64,000 nt of DNA from Ruegeria halocynthiae. Its GTDB lineage: Bacteria > Pseudomonadota > Alphaproteobacteria > Rhodobacterales > Rhodobacteraceae. The translations under genes were made by a program, and so were the position numbers. A model generated the notes under the pieces. It saw only the letters and a program-made list of their open reading frames with translations. It was not told the origin of the DNA and did not search any database. This document shows, piece after piece, positions 25,636 through 34,332 of this stretch (the first letter of the stretch is position 1; each line of letters begins with the position of its first letter). The stretch lies in assembly GCF_000743705.1 (NCBI RefSeq), contig NZ_JQEZ01000003.1, positions 357,593-421,592 of the forward strand, written 5' to 3'.

Positions 25636-25902
25636 ATGTTCGTCGCACTGCGTTTTCTGATCCCGCTGCTGATTTTTCTGACGATCCTCTATGTCGGAGT
25701 GTCGATCTATTCCCGCTGGGTGCGGCGCGGTAAACTGATCGCGCATTGGGAAAAGAAGGGGCTGACCGGCGACCGCGATGCTTTTGTCCGGCGCGGGCTG
25801 GAAAAATATGACGGATCGTTTCGCCGTAAACTGATCCTGGGGATTTACGTGGTGCCGCTGGGCCTGATCGCAATCCTGATTTATGTTACGAATTTCATGT
25901 GA
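25636..25902 (+). CDS. Small membrane protein with basic loop, unknown
   Basis: An 88-residue protein with two membrane helices (about residues 4-24 and 66-86) joined by a basic, probably cytoplasmic loop (RRGKLIAHWEKKGLTGDRDAFVRRGLEKYDG, given in part). Its ATG abuts the upstream stop codon without a gap. No family recognised; position and topology make it a membrane component of the same set. Confidence 0.72.
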   Translation: MFVALRFLIPLLIFLTILYVGVSIYSRWVRRGKLIAHWEKKGLTGDRDAFVRRGLEKYDGSFRRKLILGIYVVPLGLIAILIYVTNFM

Positions 25903-25913
25903 GGGTTTCGCGG

Positions 25914-26561
25914 ATGCGTTACATCAAATGGGCCATCATCTTTCTGTTCTGGGGCACGATTGCTGCGGTACTTAATTACACCCTGCCGCAGCAGGACGTG
26001 GTACGGGTTGTCAAAACCGAGGTGCGCCGGGTCGACTTCGGCGAGAACTCGATTTTTTGGGCGCAGCAGGACACAGGTCAGGAGACCGCGCAGGCAGTCA
26101 ACCGCGATGTGCGTTTCGTCGAAACGTTCCGCCCCAATGGAAAGCCGCGGGTCTATCGCAACGAGGATACTGGCTGGGGCTGGCCACCCTATTTCAAGCT
26201 CGACAGTTCGAACCTACAGGCCGAACTGACCAATCTTGTGTCCACTGCGGATAACCCGAAATGGGTAGTGTTGCGCCATTATGGCTGGCGTAATCAGCTT
26301 ATGTCGATCTTCCCCAACGTAGTCTCGGTGCGCCCGGTGGACAGCCCAGATGTGCGGTTGATCCCGTGGTTCAACATTATCTTCCTGACCATGTTCTTTG
26401 CGATCATCTGGGCCATCTGGGTGCGCTGGCGCCGGTTCCGCGAGGCCCGCGTCGATCCGGTGCTCGAGAACATGGAAGACGGGCTCTACGCCGCAGGTGA
26501 CGCAATCGAAGAAAAAAGCAGCCGGTTCAAGAAATGGTTGGACAGCTGGAAATCCAAGTGA
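25914..26561 (+). CDS. DUF1523-family membrane protein, last gene of the nine-gene operon
   Basis: A 215-residue protein with an N-terminal membrane helix (residues 4-22), a 120-residue extracytoplasmic domain containing RPNGKPRVYRNEDTGWGWPP, a second helix near 145-165, and a basic, amphipathic C-terminal tail. This is the DUF1523 pattern, common in Rhodobacteraceae and uncharacterised. I chose the ATG with GAGGG eight bases upstream rather than the GTG at 25899. Its extracytoplasmic domain would be the part of the system that meets the periplasm. Confidence 0.78.
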   Translation: MRYIKWAIIFLFWGTIAAVLNYTLPQQDVVRVVKTEVRRVDFGENSIFWAQQDTGQETAQAVNRDVRFVETFRPNGKPRVYRNEDTGWGWPPYFKLDSSNLQAELTNLVSTADNPKWVVLRHYGWRNQLMSIFPNVVSVRPVDSPDVRLIPWFNIIFLTMFFAIIWAIWVRWRRFREARVDPVLENMEDGLYAAGDAIEEKSSRFKKWLDSWKSK

Positions 26562-26606
26562 TCGCGCGAAGCGTCTGTTCCTGCCAGCGCGCCTGCGACT
26601 GCCTGG

Positions 26607-27701
26607 TTATCGGACCACAAACTCGGCATGTAACGCCCCGGCGGCTTTGATCGTTTTCAGAATGTCGATCATGTCGCGCGGTGATACGCCCAGGGCGTTC
26701 AATCCGGCCACGACCTCGGACAATGTGGTGGCTTCGGGTATCTCGGCCAGCCCGGTACCTTCCTCTTCTTCGATGCCTGCGATTGTGCGGGGCACAACAA
26801 CCGTTTCACCACGCGCGAACGGGTTGGGTTGCACTGCAATCGGGGCCTCTTCAACCGTCAGGGTCAGATTACCCTGCGAGACTGCCACCCGTGAAATGCG
26901 CACCTCTTGCCCCATGACGATCGTGCCCGAGCGTTGGTCGACAACGACACGCGCTTTGGCTTCTGGTTCAACCAGGATGTTTTCGATCCGGCCCAGCGCA
27001 TGTGCGGTCGAGACTGCCTGAGTAGCTGCAATGTTCAGCTCGACTGTTCCGGAATCGCGCATGATGGCCACGGCGCGATTGAATTCGGCGTTGATGGCGG
27101 CCTCAATCCGGCCTGCGGTGGTGAAATCAGGCTCTCGCAAGGCCAGACGCATTTGCGTCAGCGTGGCTAGTTCAAAATCAATCTCGCGCTCGACCCGGGC
27201 ACCAGACGGGATCACACCGGATGTCGGAACCCCCCGGACGACCGAGGCCGCCTGACCTTCGGCAACGGCACCGCCTGCCAGAACAGTGCCCTGAGATACC
27301 GCATAAATCTGACCATCGGCCGCATTGAGCGGCGTCATGATCAAGGTCCCACCCAGCAAGCTTTTGGAATCCCCGATGGCCGACACCGTCACGTCGATTT
27401 GGCCGCCGACGCGCGCAAAGGGCGGCAGGCTGGCCGTGACCAACACTGCGGCCACGTTTTTGGGGCGGAAATCCTCGCCCGTGACGTTCACGCCAAGCCG
27501 TTCAAGGATGTTGGACATGATCTCGGCCGTGAAGGGTGAATTTCGCAGGCCATCACCTGTTCCGTTCAAGCCCACAACCAAGCCATAGCCCACCAGATCG
27601 TTGCCCCGCACCCCGTCGAAATCCACAAGGTCCTTCAGCCGGATTGCACCTGCAAAAGCCACGCTTGGAAAAAATGCGAGCAAGAAGACAAAAAGTTTCA
27701 T
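26607..27701 (-). CDS. flgI: Flagellar P-ring protein
   Basis: Forms the periplasmic P-ring around the flagellar rod, in the peptidoglycan layer. The 364-residue length is standard. A Sec signal peptide ends VAFA before GAIRLKDL. The family N-terminus (DFDGVRGNDLVGYGLVVGL, then LNGTGDGL and FTAEIMSNILERLGV) is complete, as is the C-terminal VVAGLNALGVSPRDMIDILKTI. It is the last gene of the fliI-motB-flgE-flgK-flgL-flgI strand, and its ATG overlaps the flgL stop by four bases. It ends convergently against the nine-gene operon, only 45 bases away. Confidence 0.96.
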   Translation of the reverse strand: MKLFVFLLAFFPSVAFAGAIRLKDLVDFDGVRGNDLVGYGLVVGLNGTGDGLRNSPFTAEIMSNILERLGVNVTGEDFRPKNVAAVLVTASLPPFARVGGQIDVTVSAIGDSKSLLGGTLIMTPLNAADGQIYAVSQGTVLAGGAVAEGQAASVVRGVPTSGVIPSGARVEREIDFELATLTQMRLALREPDFTTAGRIEAAINAEFNRAVAIMRDSGTVELNIAATQAVSTAHALGRIENILVEPEAKARVVVDQRSGTIVMGQEVRISRVAVSQGNLTLTVEEAPIAVQPNPFARGETVVVPRTIAGIEEEEGTGLAEIPEATTLSEVVAGLNALGVSPRDMIDILKTIKAAGALHAEFVVR

Positions 27702-28705
27702 CTCAGAAAATTCACCAGTGATAGGTTCGCGTTGCGAACGGTGACGGAATAAAGGCTTTCCAGCTGGAACTGGATGGTTTGCAGTTGCGCCGCAGTTTCA
27801 TAAGGGTCTGCGGCAATCAGCTGGTTGCGGCTGTGTTCCAGACTGGTTCGCGCCGCACTGTTCCGCGTTGCCGCCTGTTCAATTCTGGCTTCTGCCGTCC
27901 CCACCTGAGCCCGAAGGTTCACCGTGTCGTTTTGTGTATTCGCCAGGTCGACGCCCAACTGCTTGAACAATACCGTGCGTTGATTTGACGGCAGCGCCAG
28001 ACGGTCGTCGGAAACCAATGCGGCAACGGCAATATCCCGTATCGCGGTCTTGATCGCCGGGTCCGTCGCCCGGAGTGAAAGCGTGACGTTCTCATTCTCG
28101 GATACCTGCATCGGCGCAAGGCTGGAGGCCGAACCCTGATAAATCACCGCGTCAAACCCGGCAGGATCGTTGAACCAGTCTTCGGCCGCCTGCCGGATAT
28201 CCGTGGCAGTGGTCAACCCGGTCAATTGCGCCTCTAACGCGGATAGCACCGTGTCCGTCGATGGCAGCGGCGAGACATCGGTGGCAGTCCCCGAGAACAG
28301 GCTGCGCCCACCTGCGCGCGTATTCAGTGCTGATATGATCGTATCCAGCTTATTTTCAGCCTGATCCGATGCGTTCTCGTGTGTCACAGCCTGATTTGAC
28401 GTTCCAAAGGACAGCAGGGACGCGGTGATTTCACCAACTGACTCGCTGATTGTGGCCAGGCTCAGTTGCATGGCGTCCATGAACAGGCCTGCCTCGGCGG
28501 TCGAGACCTTAAACGCGTCCAGCCGCGACAAGCTGCGATCCAAATCCAGAAGATGGGAATAATCGCCATCCAGATGGCCGGAAATGTCCTGAACCTTACC
28601 CGTGGACAGTTCGTACGAAAGGGTTTCGATCTGGCTTTTGATTTCCGTGGAACGAGTTCGCAATGTCAAACCCCGCGCCAGGTCACCGATAGAAGTCAAC
28701 GTCAT
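27698..28705 (-). CDS. flgL: Flagellar hook-filament junction protein FlgL
   Basis: The second hook-associated protein (HAP3), linking hook to filament; exported through the flagellar type III apparatus without a cleaved signal. It has 335 residues with a flagellin-like coiled N-terminus (GDLARGLTLRTRSTEIKSQI), a variable centre, and a C-terminal helix QLQTIQFQLESLYSVTVRNANLSLVNFLR (quoted in part). The family's usual N- and C-terminal helices are therefore intact. It starts two bases after the flgK stop and overlaps flgI. Confidence 0.9.
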   Translation of the reverse strand: MTLTSIGDLARGLTLRTRSTEIKSQIETLSYELSTGKVQDISGHLDGDYSHLLDLDRSLSRLDAFKVSTAEAGLFMDAMQLSLATISESVGEITASLLSFGTSNQAVTHENASDQAENKLDTIISALNTRAGGRSLFSGTATDVSPLPSTDTVLSALEAQLTGLTTATDIRQAAEDWFNDPAGFDAVIYQGSASSLAPMQVSENENVTLSLRATDPAIKTAIRDIAVAALVSDDRLALPSNQRTVLFKQLGVDLANTQNDTVNLRAQVGTAEARIEQAATRNSAARTSLEHSRNQLIAADPYETAAQLQTIQFQLESLYSVTVRNANLSLVNFLR

Positions 28706-28707
28706 GA

Positions 28708-30159
28708 TTACAACCTCAGCAAAGTGTCCATCAGCTCATCAACCACCGAGATGAGCCTTGCATTGGCGGCATAGATTTTTTCGATCTGCATCAGGCGCTG
28801 CAGTTCCTGATCCGTGTCCACACCTTGTTCGGCCTCGATTTTTGTCATCTCGATCTGCGCACCGCTGGCAAACACCTTGCGCGCGTCGGCTGTGTGGGCG
28901 TCCGCGCCGGCCCGCGACAGAAGGGCTTCGGTGATCTCGGCTGCGCGCATGTTGCCGGTGCCAAAGATTGCTCCGGCGACTGGCCGCGCGTCGTTCAGGA
29001 CAGCACCGAAAGCCCGCAACTGCGTTGCATCTCCAGGGTCGCCGGGGGTTGCCGCACCCAAACCGGCACGCAGCCTCCAGCTGTCGCCGCCTGTGTCTGG
29101 ATCAACGATGTCGTTCAAGCTGACACGCGACGCCAGCCCAGTGACGGCGGTGGTGTCGAACCGGCCCCCGCCATCAGTGAACAGCCCCGGATCGGTTGCA
29201 CTGGCGGTTGGATCAACTCCTGGCGTTTCAAAACGCTCAATCAGATCGCGGGCGAGGGTGTCCAGGTTGACCTGAGCATCCAGCGTAAGCGCATCGCGAA
29301 TTTCGAATTGCGCCATCAACGCGCCGCCGCGGATCTGAGCGTTGTCGCCGCTGGTTCGCACAGGATTCCCGTTCATTTCCAGCCCCGACAACAGGCCGTT
29401 GGCAACCGTCATATGAGGTTTCGTATCGCCGGTTACGGAAAACGAAAATTCTGCGGCTTTGCCCTCAAGCAGGATCAAACCGCCATCCGAGTATATTGAA
29501 ACCTGATCGTTGCTCCGGGGGACAACATTCACCGGAACCAGCGTATTGAGCTGATCAATAAGCACCTGCCGTTGATCCAGCAAGGCACCGATGTCGCTGC
29601 CTGCGTTTTTGATCGCCGGTATCTTGGCGTTCAACTTTTCGATGTCGTGGAGGGTCTGGTTCAGAGTCTGGACCTGTTTGCCGATCGTCCGATCCGAGTC
29701 TGATCTTAGCTGACGAAGCCCCTCGGATGCCACGTTCAGGCTTGTGGACAAGCCGCGCCCGGCCCGCGCCACCTGATCCAGCCGCTGAGTCGAATCCGGC
29801 AGGCTGGCTGCGGTAATCAGGCTGTTGTCGAAATCTGCAAGCCGCGTGGCCAGCGATGTCGACTGATCGGCCGATCCCACAAGCCCTTCAAGCCGAGTGT
29901 GAAAATCGGAAATAGCGGATTGGCGGGCCAGGTCTGCGTCGGTTTCGCGGCGATTGGCGGTCAGAACCGGATCGTGATGCCGGACCACTCCGACCGTGCG
30001 GACCCCGTGGCCCGCGATCGTGTTCGTTGCCAGTTCAAGAGACCTGCGCGCGTAACCCGGCGTCAACGCGTTGGCGACATTGCCCGAGACCACAGCAGCG
30101 CCGCGGCTGGCGGCGGTCAACCCGCCCAATGCGTTGTTTAAAGCTGTCGACATATTCAT
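28708..30159 (-). CDS. flgK: Flagellar hook-associated protein FlgK
   Basis: HAP1, the hook-proximal junction protein. It has 483 residues. The N-terminus ALNNALGGLTAASRGAAVVS, ending in NVANALTPGYARR, is the flagellar rod/hook motif, and the C-terminus EIEMTKIEAEQGVDTDQELQ-type region closes with YAANARLISVVDELMDTLLRL. The latter matches the axial-protein C-terminal helix pattern. It lies 33 bases after flgE and directly before flgL. Confidence 0.93.
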   Translation of the reverse strand: MNMSTALNNALGGLTAASRGAAVVSGNVANALTPGYARRSLELATNTIAGHGVRTVGVVRHHDPVLTANRRETDADLARQSAISDFHTRLEGLVGSADQSTSLATRLADFDNSLITAASLPDSTQRLDQVARAGRGLSTSLNVASEGLRQLRSDSDRTIGKQVQTLNQTLHDIEKLNAKIPAIKNAGSDIGALLDQRQVLIDQLNTLVPVNVVPRSNDQVSIYSDGGLILLEGKAAEFSFSVTGDTKPHMTVANGLLSGLEMNGNPVRTSGDNAQIRGGALMAQFEIRDALTLDAQVNLDTLARDLIERFETPGVDPTASATDPGLFTDGGGRFDTTAVTGLASRVSLNDIVDPDTGGDSWRLRAGLGAATPGDPGDATQLRAFGAVLNDARPVAGAIFGTGNMRAAEITEALLSRAGADAHTADARKVFASGAQIEMTKIEAEQGVDTDQELQRLMQIEKIYAANARLISVVDELMDTLLRL

Positions 30160-30192
30160 GAGACAGATCCCCTTTTGCGATCAGTTCCCGGA

Positions 30193-31488
30193 TCAGCGTT
30201 TGATATTGGTGGTTTCCTGAAGCATTTCGTCCACGGTCTGAATCACCTTGGCGCTGGATGAATAGGCGCGCTGCGTCTGAATCATCGACGTCAGCTCGGT
30301 GGCCACGTCCGTGGTTGATTCCTCTCGCGCGAAGGACACCAGATCGCCGGTTGGGCCATCGCCCGCATTCCACAAAAAGAAGGTGCCGCTTTCCCGCGAT
30401 GGCGCATATGTCTGACTGTCGAGCGCGCTTAAGCCGTTGGGGTTCGGCACATCGGCCAGCGGGATCTGGAACATGCGGCGGCTGACACCCGTATCGTAAA
30501 ACGCATAGACGTATCCGTTTTCATCCACCTGAACGCTGGTCATCGTACCCACGGCGGACCCGTCACGCGTGATCGACACCGGCGCGAAGGTATCGGACAG
30601 CTGGGTGATACCGTCCGCGTCGCCGATCTGACCGATGTTGATCTCCATCGGGCCGCCCGCAACGTTGACCACAAGGCTGCCGGTGGCCGGATCATAGGCC
30701 CCGCCCGAAACCGTGGTGACACTGGCCAGCGTGCCGCCTGCCGTCCGACTGTCGGTAAAGGTCAGCGTATACTCTCCGATAACAGCCCCGCCCGACGCGG
30801 AATCGCGCAGGGTCATTGTCCATTCATTGCTGGATCCGGTGGCCGGAACGGTCGGGGCAAGCTGAATGTCGACGCTTTCGGATTTTCCCAGGTTGTCGAA
30901 GTATTCAACAGACAAGGGTTGCGTGTCCCCCGAAGCCCCGGCATCGGTTGCCGTCGCCGGAAGGTTCATGCGCAGGTTCATCTGGGTCGTGGGGGCGCCC
31001 GACAATTGGTTGACGCTCAGCTGAATGGGTTCCAACGCCGCAGGCGTGTCGCGTGGGACTGGCGGAATTGAACCATCGGCTGCCGCGCGCCATCCCAACA
31101 GGACCAGACCGGATTCGGTGACCAGATAGCCTTCTTCATTCGTGCGGAATGACCCTGTGGTGGTCAGCAGCATTTCGTTCGACCCCCCCGCGATTTGCGA
31201 ACTTGGGCGGACGGGCAGCATGCCCCGGCCACGTACGGCCAGATCGGTCGAATTGTTGGTTGTGACCAACGATCCGCGCTGGTCGATCAAACGCTGGCTG
31301 GTGGTTCTGACGCCGCCTGCCGAATAGCTGCCGCCCTGGCCGGACGTGACCATCGAGTGGAAATCCGTTTCAACCCGCTTGTACCCAAAGGTCGAGGAAT
31401 TGGCGATGTTATCCGAAATCGTGGCCAACCGGTTGGCGTTGGCCTTCAATGCGGCCACACCGGCATTCAGCGAAGAGGAAATTGTCAT
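30193..31488 (-). CDS. flgE: Flagellar hook protein FlgE
   Basis: The main hook subunit, 431 residues, exported through the type III apparatus. The N-terminal rod/hook motif is MTISSSLNAGVAALKANANR followed by SDNIANSSTFGYKRVE. The C-terminus (SMIQTQRAYSSSAKVIQTVDEML) is the matching axial helix. The start is this ATG because the conserved region begins there; the frame is open for 60 more codons with no homology. The gene is longer than rod genes, as expected, with a variable surface domain in the middle. A CtrA-like box lies 54 bases upstream. Confidence 0.95.
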   Translation of the reverse strand: MTISSSLNAGVAALKANANRLATISDNIANSSTFGYKRVETDFHSMVTSGQGGSYSAGGVRTTSQRLIDQRGSLVTTNNSTDLAVRGRGMLPVRPSSQIAGGSNEMLLTTTGSFRTNEEGYLVTESGLVLLGWRAAADGSIPPVPRDTPAALEPIQLSVNQLSGAPTTQMNLRMNLPATATDAGASGDTQPLSVEYFDNLGKSESVDIQLAPTVPATGSSNEWTMTLRDSASGGAVIGEYTLTFTDSRTAGGTLASVTTVSGGAYDPATGSLVVNVAGGPMEINIGQIGDADGITQLSDTFAPVSITRDGSAVGTMTSVQVDENGYVYAFYDTGVSRRMFQIPLADVPNPNGLSALDSQTYAPSRESGTFFLWNAGDGPTGDLVSFAREESTTDVATELTSMIQTQRAYSSSAKVIQTVDEMLQETTNIKR

Positions 31489-31541
31489 TGGCACGCCCTT
31501 CTGTTGCGTCAATCCTTGTGCAACAGGTAACGCGCCGGGCC

Positions 31542-31557
31542 TTAACAGCGCGCTAAC
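31542..31557 (-). promoter_or_regulatory. CtrA-like site upstream of flgE
   Basis: TTAA-N7-CTAAC (one mismatch to the CtrA full site TTAA-N7-TTAAC) lies 54 bases upstream of the flgE ATG. CtrA controls flagellar genes in many Rhodobacteraceae, which makes this site plausible. Confidence 0.45.
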
Positions 31558-31585
31558 AGGTAAAATGCGTCCTATCCTTTTGCCG

Positions 31586-32422
31586 TCAGGACGCGCGCAG
31601 GAATATGATCTCGATCCTGTTGTTGCGGGGCGCCATCGGATTTTCGTCGGACAGTTTCCGGTCAGCATGGCCCGTTACGCGGTGCAGGCGCGGTTCCGCC
31701 ACGCCCTTGTCCTCAAGCAGTTGGCGCACCACCTGCGCCCGCGAGGTCGATAAATCCCAGGCCGGATTCTGTGCCAATACCACCGGCGACGCACCGACAT
31801 GCCCTTCGACGGCCATGGCATTCGTCACCAGATCAGAGGATCGCGCAACCAACAAAGACAAGGCGCGCAACATTGGCGTCGGCTGGTTTGTGCCCGATTC
31901 GAACAGTGGCTGATCCTTGGTCGCGAACAGTTCCACCACCAATCCCTGGTCCGTGACGCGGGTTACGATGTGCTTGAGAACTTTGTCGGACACCATGCTT
32001 TCGCCCGTGCGCCCCAGCAACTGGGCCTCGAGCGAGGAAAAATCCTCGTGGCTGTCTCTGCCGCCATCCATGTTCACCCCGACCGACCCGCGCGCCTTGC
32101 GGGCAACTGTCGGTGTCCGTTTGCTGGCGCCCGAGCCATCCATGACCATGGTTTTCTCGGAAAACATGTTGTTGCCGCCAAATGCTCCATCACCGCCGCC
32201 CGACACCGGGTTGACCGGAATCGTCGGCGAAAAGTAATCCGCCAGCCCCTTGCGTTGCTTTTCCGTCGTTGCATTCAGCAGCCACATCAACATGAAGAAC
32301 GCCATCATGGCCGTGACAAAGTCGGCATATGCGACCTTCCACGCGCCACCGTGATGGCCATCGCCACCTGACACACGTTTCTTCTTGATGATGATTGGCG
32401 CCGCATTGGTTTGCGCACCCAT
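31586..32422 (-). CDS. motB: Flagellar motor stator protein MotB
   Basis: Stator subunit that anchors the proton-driven motor to peptidoglycan. It has 278 residues. The short cytoplasmic start is followed by GAWKVAYADFVTAMMAFFMLMWLL, the single membrane helix with the proton-binding Asp in YADF. The C-terminal OmpA-like domain shows VEGHVGASPV and DLSTSRAQVVRQLL and ends NRIEIIFL. I chose the ATG beginning MGAQTN, eight bases after an AGG run; an in-frame ATG seven codons upstream is possible. The MotA partner is not in this window. A CtrA box lies 49 bases upstream. Confidence 0.93.
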   Translation of the reverse strand: MGAQTNAAPIIIKKKRVSGGDGHHGGAWKVAYADFVTAMMAFFMLMWLLNATTEKQRKGLADYFSPTIPVNPVSGGGDGAFGGNNMFSEKTMVMDGSGASKRTPTVARKARGSVGVNMDGGRDSHEDFSSLEAQLLGRTGESMVSDKVLKHIVTRVTDQGLVVELFATKDQPLFESGTNQPTPMLRALSLLVARSSDLVTNAMAVEGHVGASPVVLAQNPAWDLSTSRAQVVRQLLEDKGVAEPRLHRVTGHADRKLSDENPMAPRNNRIEIIFLRAS

Positions 32423-32470
32423 CTCCACCACCTTTTCTATCACCCAGTTACAGGCGTAGCGGGATAGGTC

Positions 32471-32486
32471 TTAAGGGGCGCTTAAC
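32471..32486 (-). promoter_or_regulatory. CtrA box upstream of motB
   Basis: A perfect TTAA-N7-TTAAC full site (N7 = GGGGCGC), followed by a further TTAA three bases on. It lies in the 86-base gap between fliI and motB, 49 bases before the motB start codon. This indicates a separate CtrA-controlled promoter inside the fliI-flgI strand. Confidence 0.6.
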
Positions 32487-32508
32487 ACTTAAAACTGTCT
32501 TGATTTCC

Positions 32509-33846
32509 CTAGCGCGGCAGGGTGGCTCCGGCGCGCCGCAGGATCAGTTGCAGGTGGTTGAAACTGTTCTGGATACCCTCGGCCTCGGGCTTGCCAAAGA
32601 ACGCGTCCAAATCGTCATGCACCCGCACCGCCTGATCCAGCAGCGGGTCGGCACCTTCGGCGTAAAGCCCGGCCTTGATCATAACTTCGGATTGCTCATA
32701 ACTGCCGACCAGCTTGCGCGCCTCAGAGATCATCCGGTTCTCTTCCTCTGACGCCGCCGCAGGCAGGCTGCGTGAGACAGAGCGGCTGAGGTCGATGGCC
32801 GGGAAACGCCCGCGCTCGGCAATCCCGCGGTTCAGTACAATGTGCCCGTCCAGCACGCCGCGCAGAATATCTGCGACCGGTTCATCCATGTCCGATCCGG
32901 CGACCAGAACGCTGAACACAGCAGTGATGTCGCCCTGATCCGCGGTGCCGGGACCAGCCCGTTCACACAGCCCGGCAATCAGCGGCGTGACCGAGGGGGG
33001 GAAGCCGCGCAGCGAGGGTGCTTCACCCATTGCGACGGCGATTTCCCGGTGCGCTTCGGCAAAGCGGGTCACCGAATCGGCCAGAAACAGCACGTTCAGC
33101 CCCTGATCGCGCAAGAATTCCGCCACCGCCATCGCAGACCAGGCACAGCGGCGGCGTGCCAGGGCGGATTGATCCGAGGTGGCCGCGACAACGACCGCTC
33201 GTTTCATCCCCTCGGCCCCCAGCGCATGTTCGACAAACTCGTTCACTTCGCGCCCGCGTTCGCCGACCAGCGCCACGACGACCGCGTCCACCTGCATTGA
33301 TTTGGCCAGCGTCGCCAGCAGGGTGGATTTGCCCACGCCCGATCCGGCGAACAACCCGATGCGCTGCCCCTGAACCACCGGCAGCATGGTATTGAGCATG
33401 GCCAGCCCGGTTTCCATCCGCGCGCCCAGCGGTTTGCGCGCCACCGCCGGGGGCGGCGCGCGCATGATGTCCTGTTCCCGTGCGCCCGACAGCAGGGGTT
33501 TGCCGTCCAGCGGTTTGCCAAAGGGATCGACCACCCGCCCCAGCCAGTGCATTCCCGGGGCAAAGGCAGGCGTCTGGTCCAGAATTACCTGATCGCCCAG
33601 GCAAACCCCATCGGGCGCGGCGGTCGGCATCATGTGAATCATCTCAGCTTCGACATGCAGCACCTCGCCCGGTAATTCCGGCCCGCTGCGCCGCCGCAGG
33701 GTCAGGTGATCGCCGATGCGGGCCTGCCCCTCAAGCCCTTGTATTTCAATGACACCTCGTGCCACGCCGCAGACGCGACCCATGTGGCGCGTGGCGGACA
33801 GCCGGTCGAATTCGCATTTCAGAAGCATCGGGTCGAGATCGGACAT
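32509..33846 (-). CDS. fliI: Flagellum-specific ATPase FliI
   Basis: The export ATPase of the flagellar type III apparatus, 445 residues, related to F1-beta. Walker A is AGSGVGKST (residues 167-175) and Walker B is LNVLFLADSVTRFA near 250. The GLCERAGPG arginine-bearing block and a C-terminal KAGLYAEGADPLLDQAV segment are typical. The start is the ATG with GGAGAA eight bases upstream; the frame is open 136 codons further up without homology. It is divergent from flgB; the shared 87-base gap holds both promoters. Confidence 0.95.
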   Translation of the reverse strand: MSDLDPMLLKCEFDRLSATRHMGRVCGVARGVIEIQGLEGQARIGDHLTLRRRSGPELPGEVLHVEAEMIHMMPTAAPDGVCLGDQVILDQTPAFAPGMHWLGRVVDPFGKPLDGKPLLSGAREQDIMRAPPPAVARKPLGARMETGLAMLNTMLPVVQGQRIGLFAGSGVGKSTLLATLAKSMQVDAVVVALVGERGREVNEFVEHALGAEGMKRAVVVAATSDQSALARRRCAWSAMAVAEFLRDQGLNVLFLADSVTRFAEAHREIAVAMGEAPSLRGFPPSVTPLIAGLCERAGPGTADQGDITAVFSVLVAGSDMDEPVADILRGVLDGHIVLNRGIAERGRFPAIDLSRSVSRSLPAAASEEENRMISEARKLVGSYEQSEVMIKAGLYAEGADPLLDQAVRVHDDLDAFFGKPEAEGIQNSFNHLQLILRRAGATLPR

Positions 33847-33895
33847 CGTGGGTTCTCCAACGGGTTTCTGAAAACTCTTTCTAAAGGAATCGGGG

Positions 33896-33910
33896 TTAAG
33901 CCTTGATTGA
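33896..33910 (+). promoter_or_regulatory. CtrA-like half-matching site upstream of flgB
   Basis: TTAA-N7-TTGA, one mismatch from a CtrA full site, lies between the divergent fliI and flgB genes, 24 bases before the flgB ATG. It is close to the start codon, so its role is uncertain. Confidence 0.3.
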
Positions 33911-33933
33911 AATTGATCGAGGGAGAAGCCCCG

Positions 33934-34320
33934 ATGTTCTATGACCTGAACGTCTTTAAGACAGCGTACGCAATGGCAACCCATGCCGGGCAACGGCAGG
34001 CCGTCATCGCGCGCAACATGGCCAATGCAGATACGCCGGGCTATCAGCCCCGCGATATCGAGGCCTTTCAGAAAGCCTTTGAAAACACCGGCCGTGAGGT
34101 TGCCATGACCGTCACGCGGCCGGGCCATCTGCACGGTGCCACTGTCCAACAGCCCTGGGCCGAGTTTGAGGCCGCGCCCTCGGGCGACCCCAATGGCAAC
34201 GGCGTATCCGTTGAAGAAGAGATGTTCAAAGCGGTTGAGGTCAAGCGTCAGCATGATCGCGCGCTGACCATCTATAAATCCTCGATGAACATACTGCGCA
34301 GCAGCCTGGGCCGGGCATAA
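33934..34320 (+). CDS. flgB: Flagellar proximal rod protein FlgB
   Basis: The first rod subunit, 128 residues, joining the MS ring to the rod. The motif AVIARNMANADTPGYQPRDI (residues 24-43) is the axial-protein N-terminal signature, and the C-terminus VKRQHDRALTIYKSSMNILRSSLG is its helix partner. The ATG with AGGGAGAAG upstream was chosen; the frame begins nine codons earlier. flgC follows after 12 bases. It is the first gene of the plus-strand flagellar operon. Confidence 0.95.
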   Translation: MFYDLNVFKTAYAMATHAGQRQAVIARNMANADTPGYQPRDIEAFQKAFENTGREVAMTVTRPGHLHGATVQQPWAEFEAAPSGDPNGNGVSVEEEMFKAVEVKRQHDRALTIYKSSMNILRSSLGRA

Positions 34321-34332
34321 AGGGGTTGAAGG

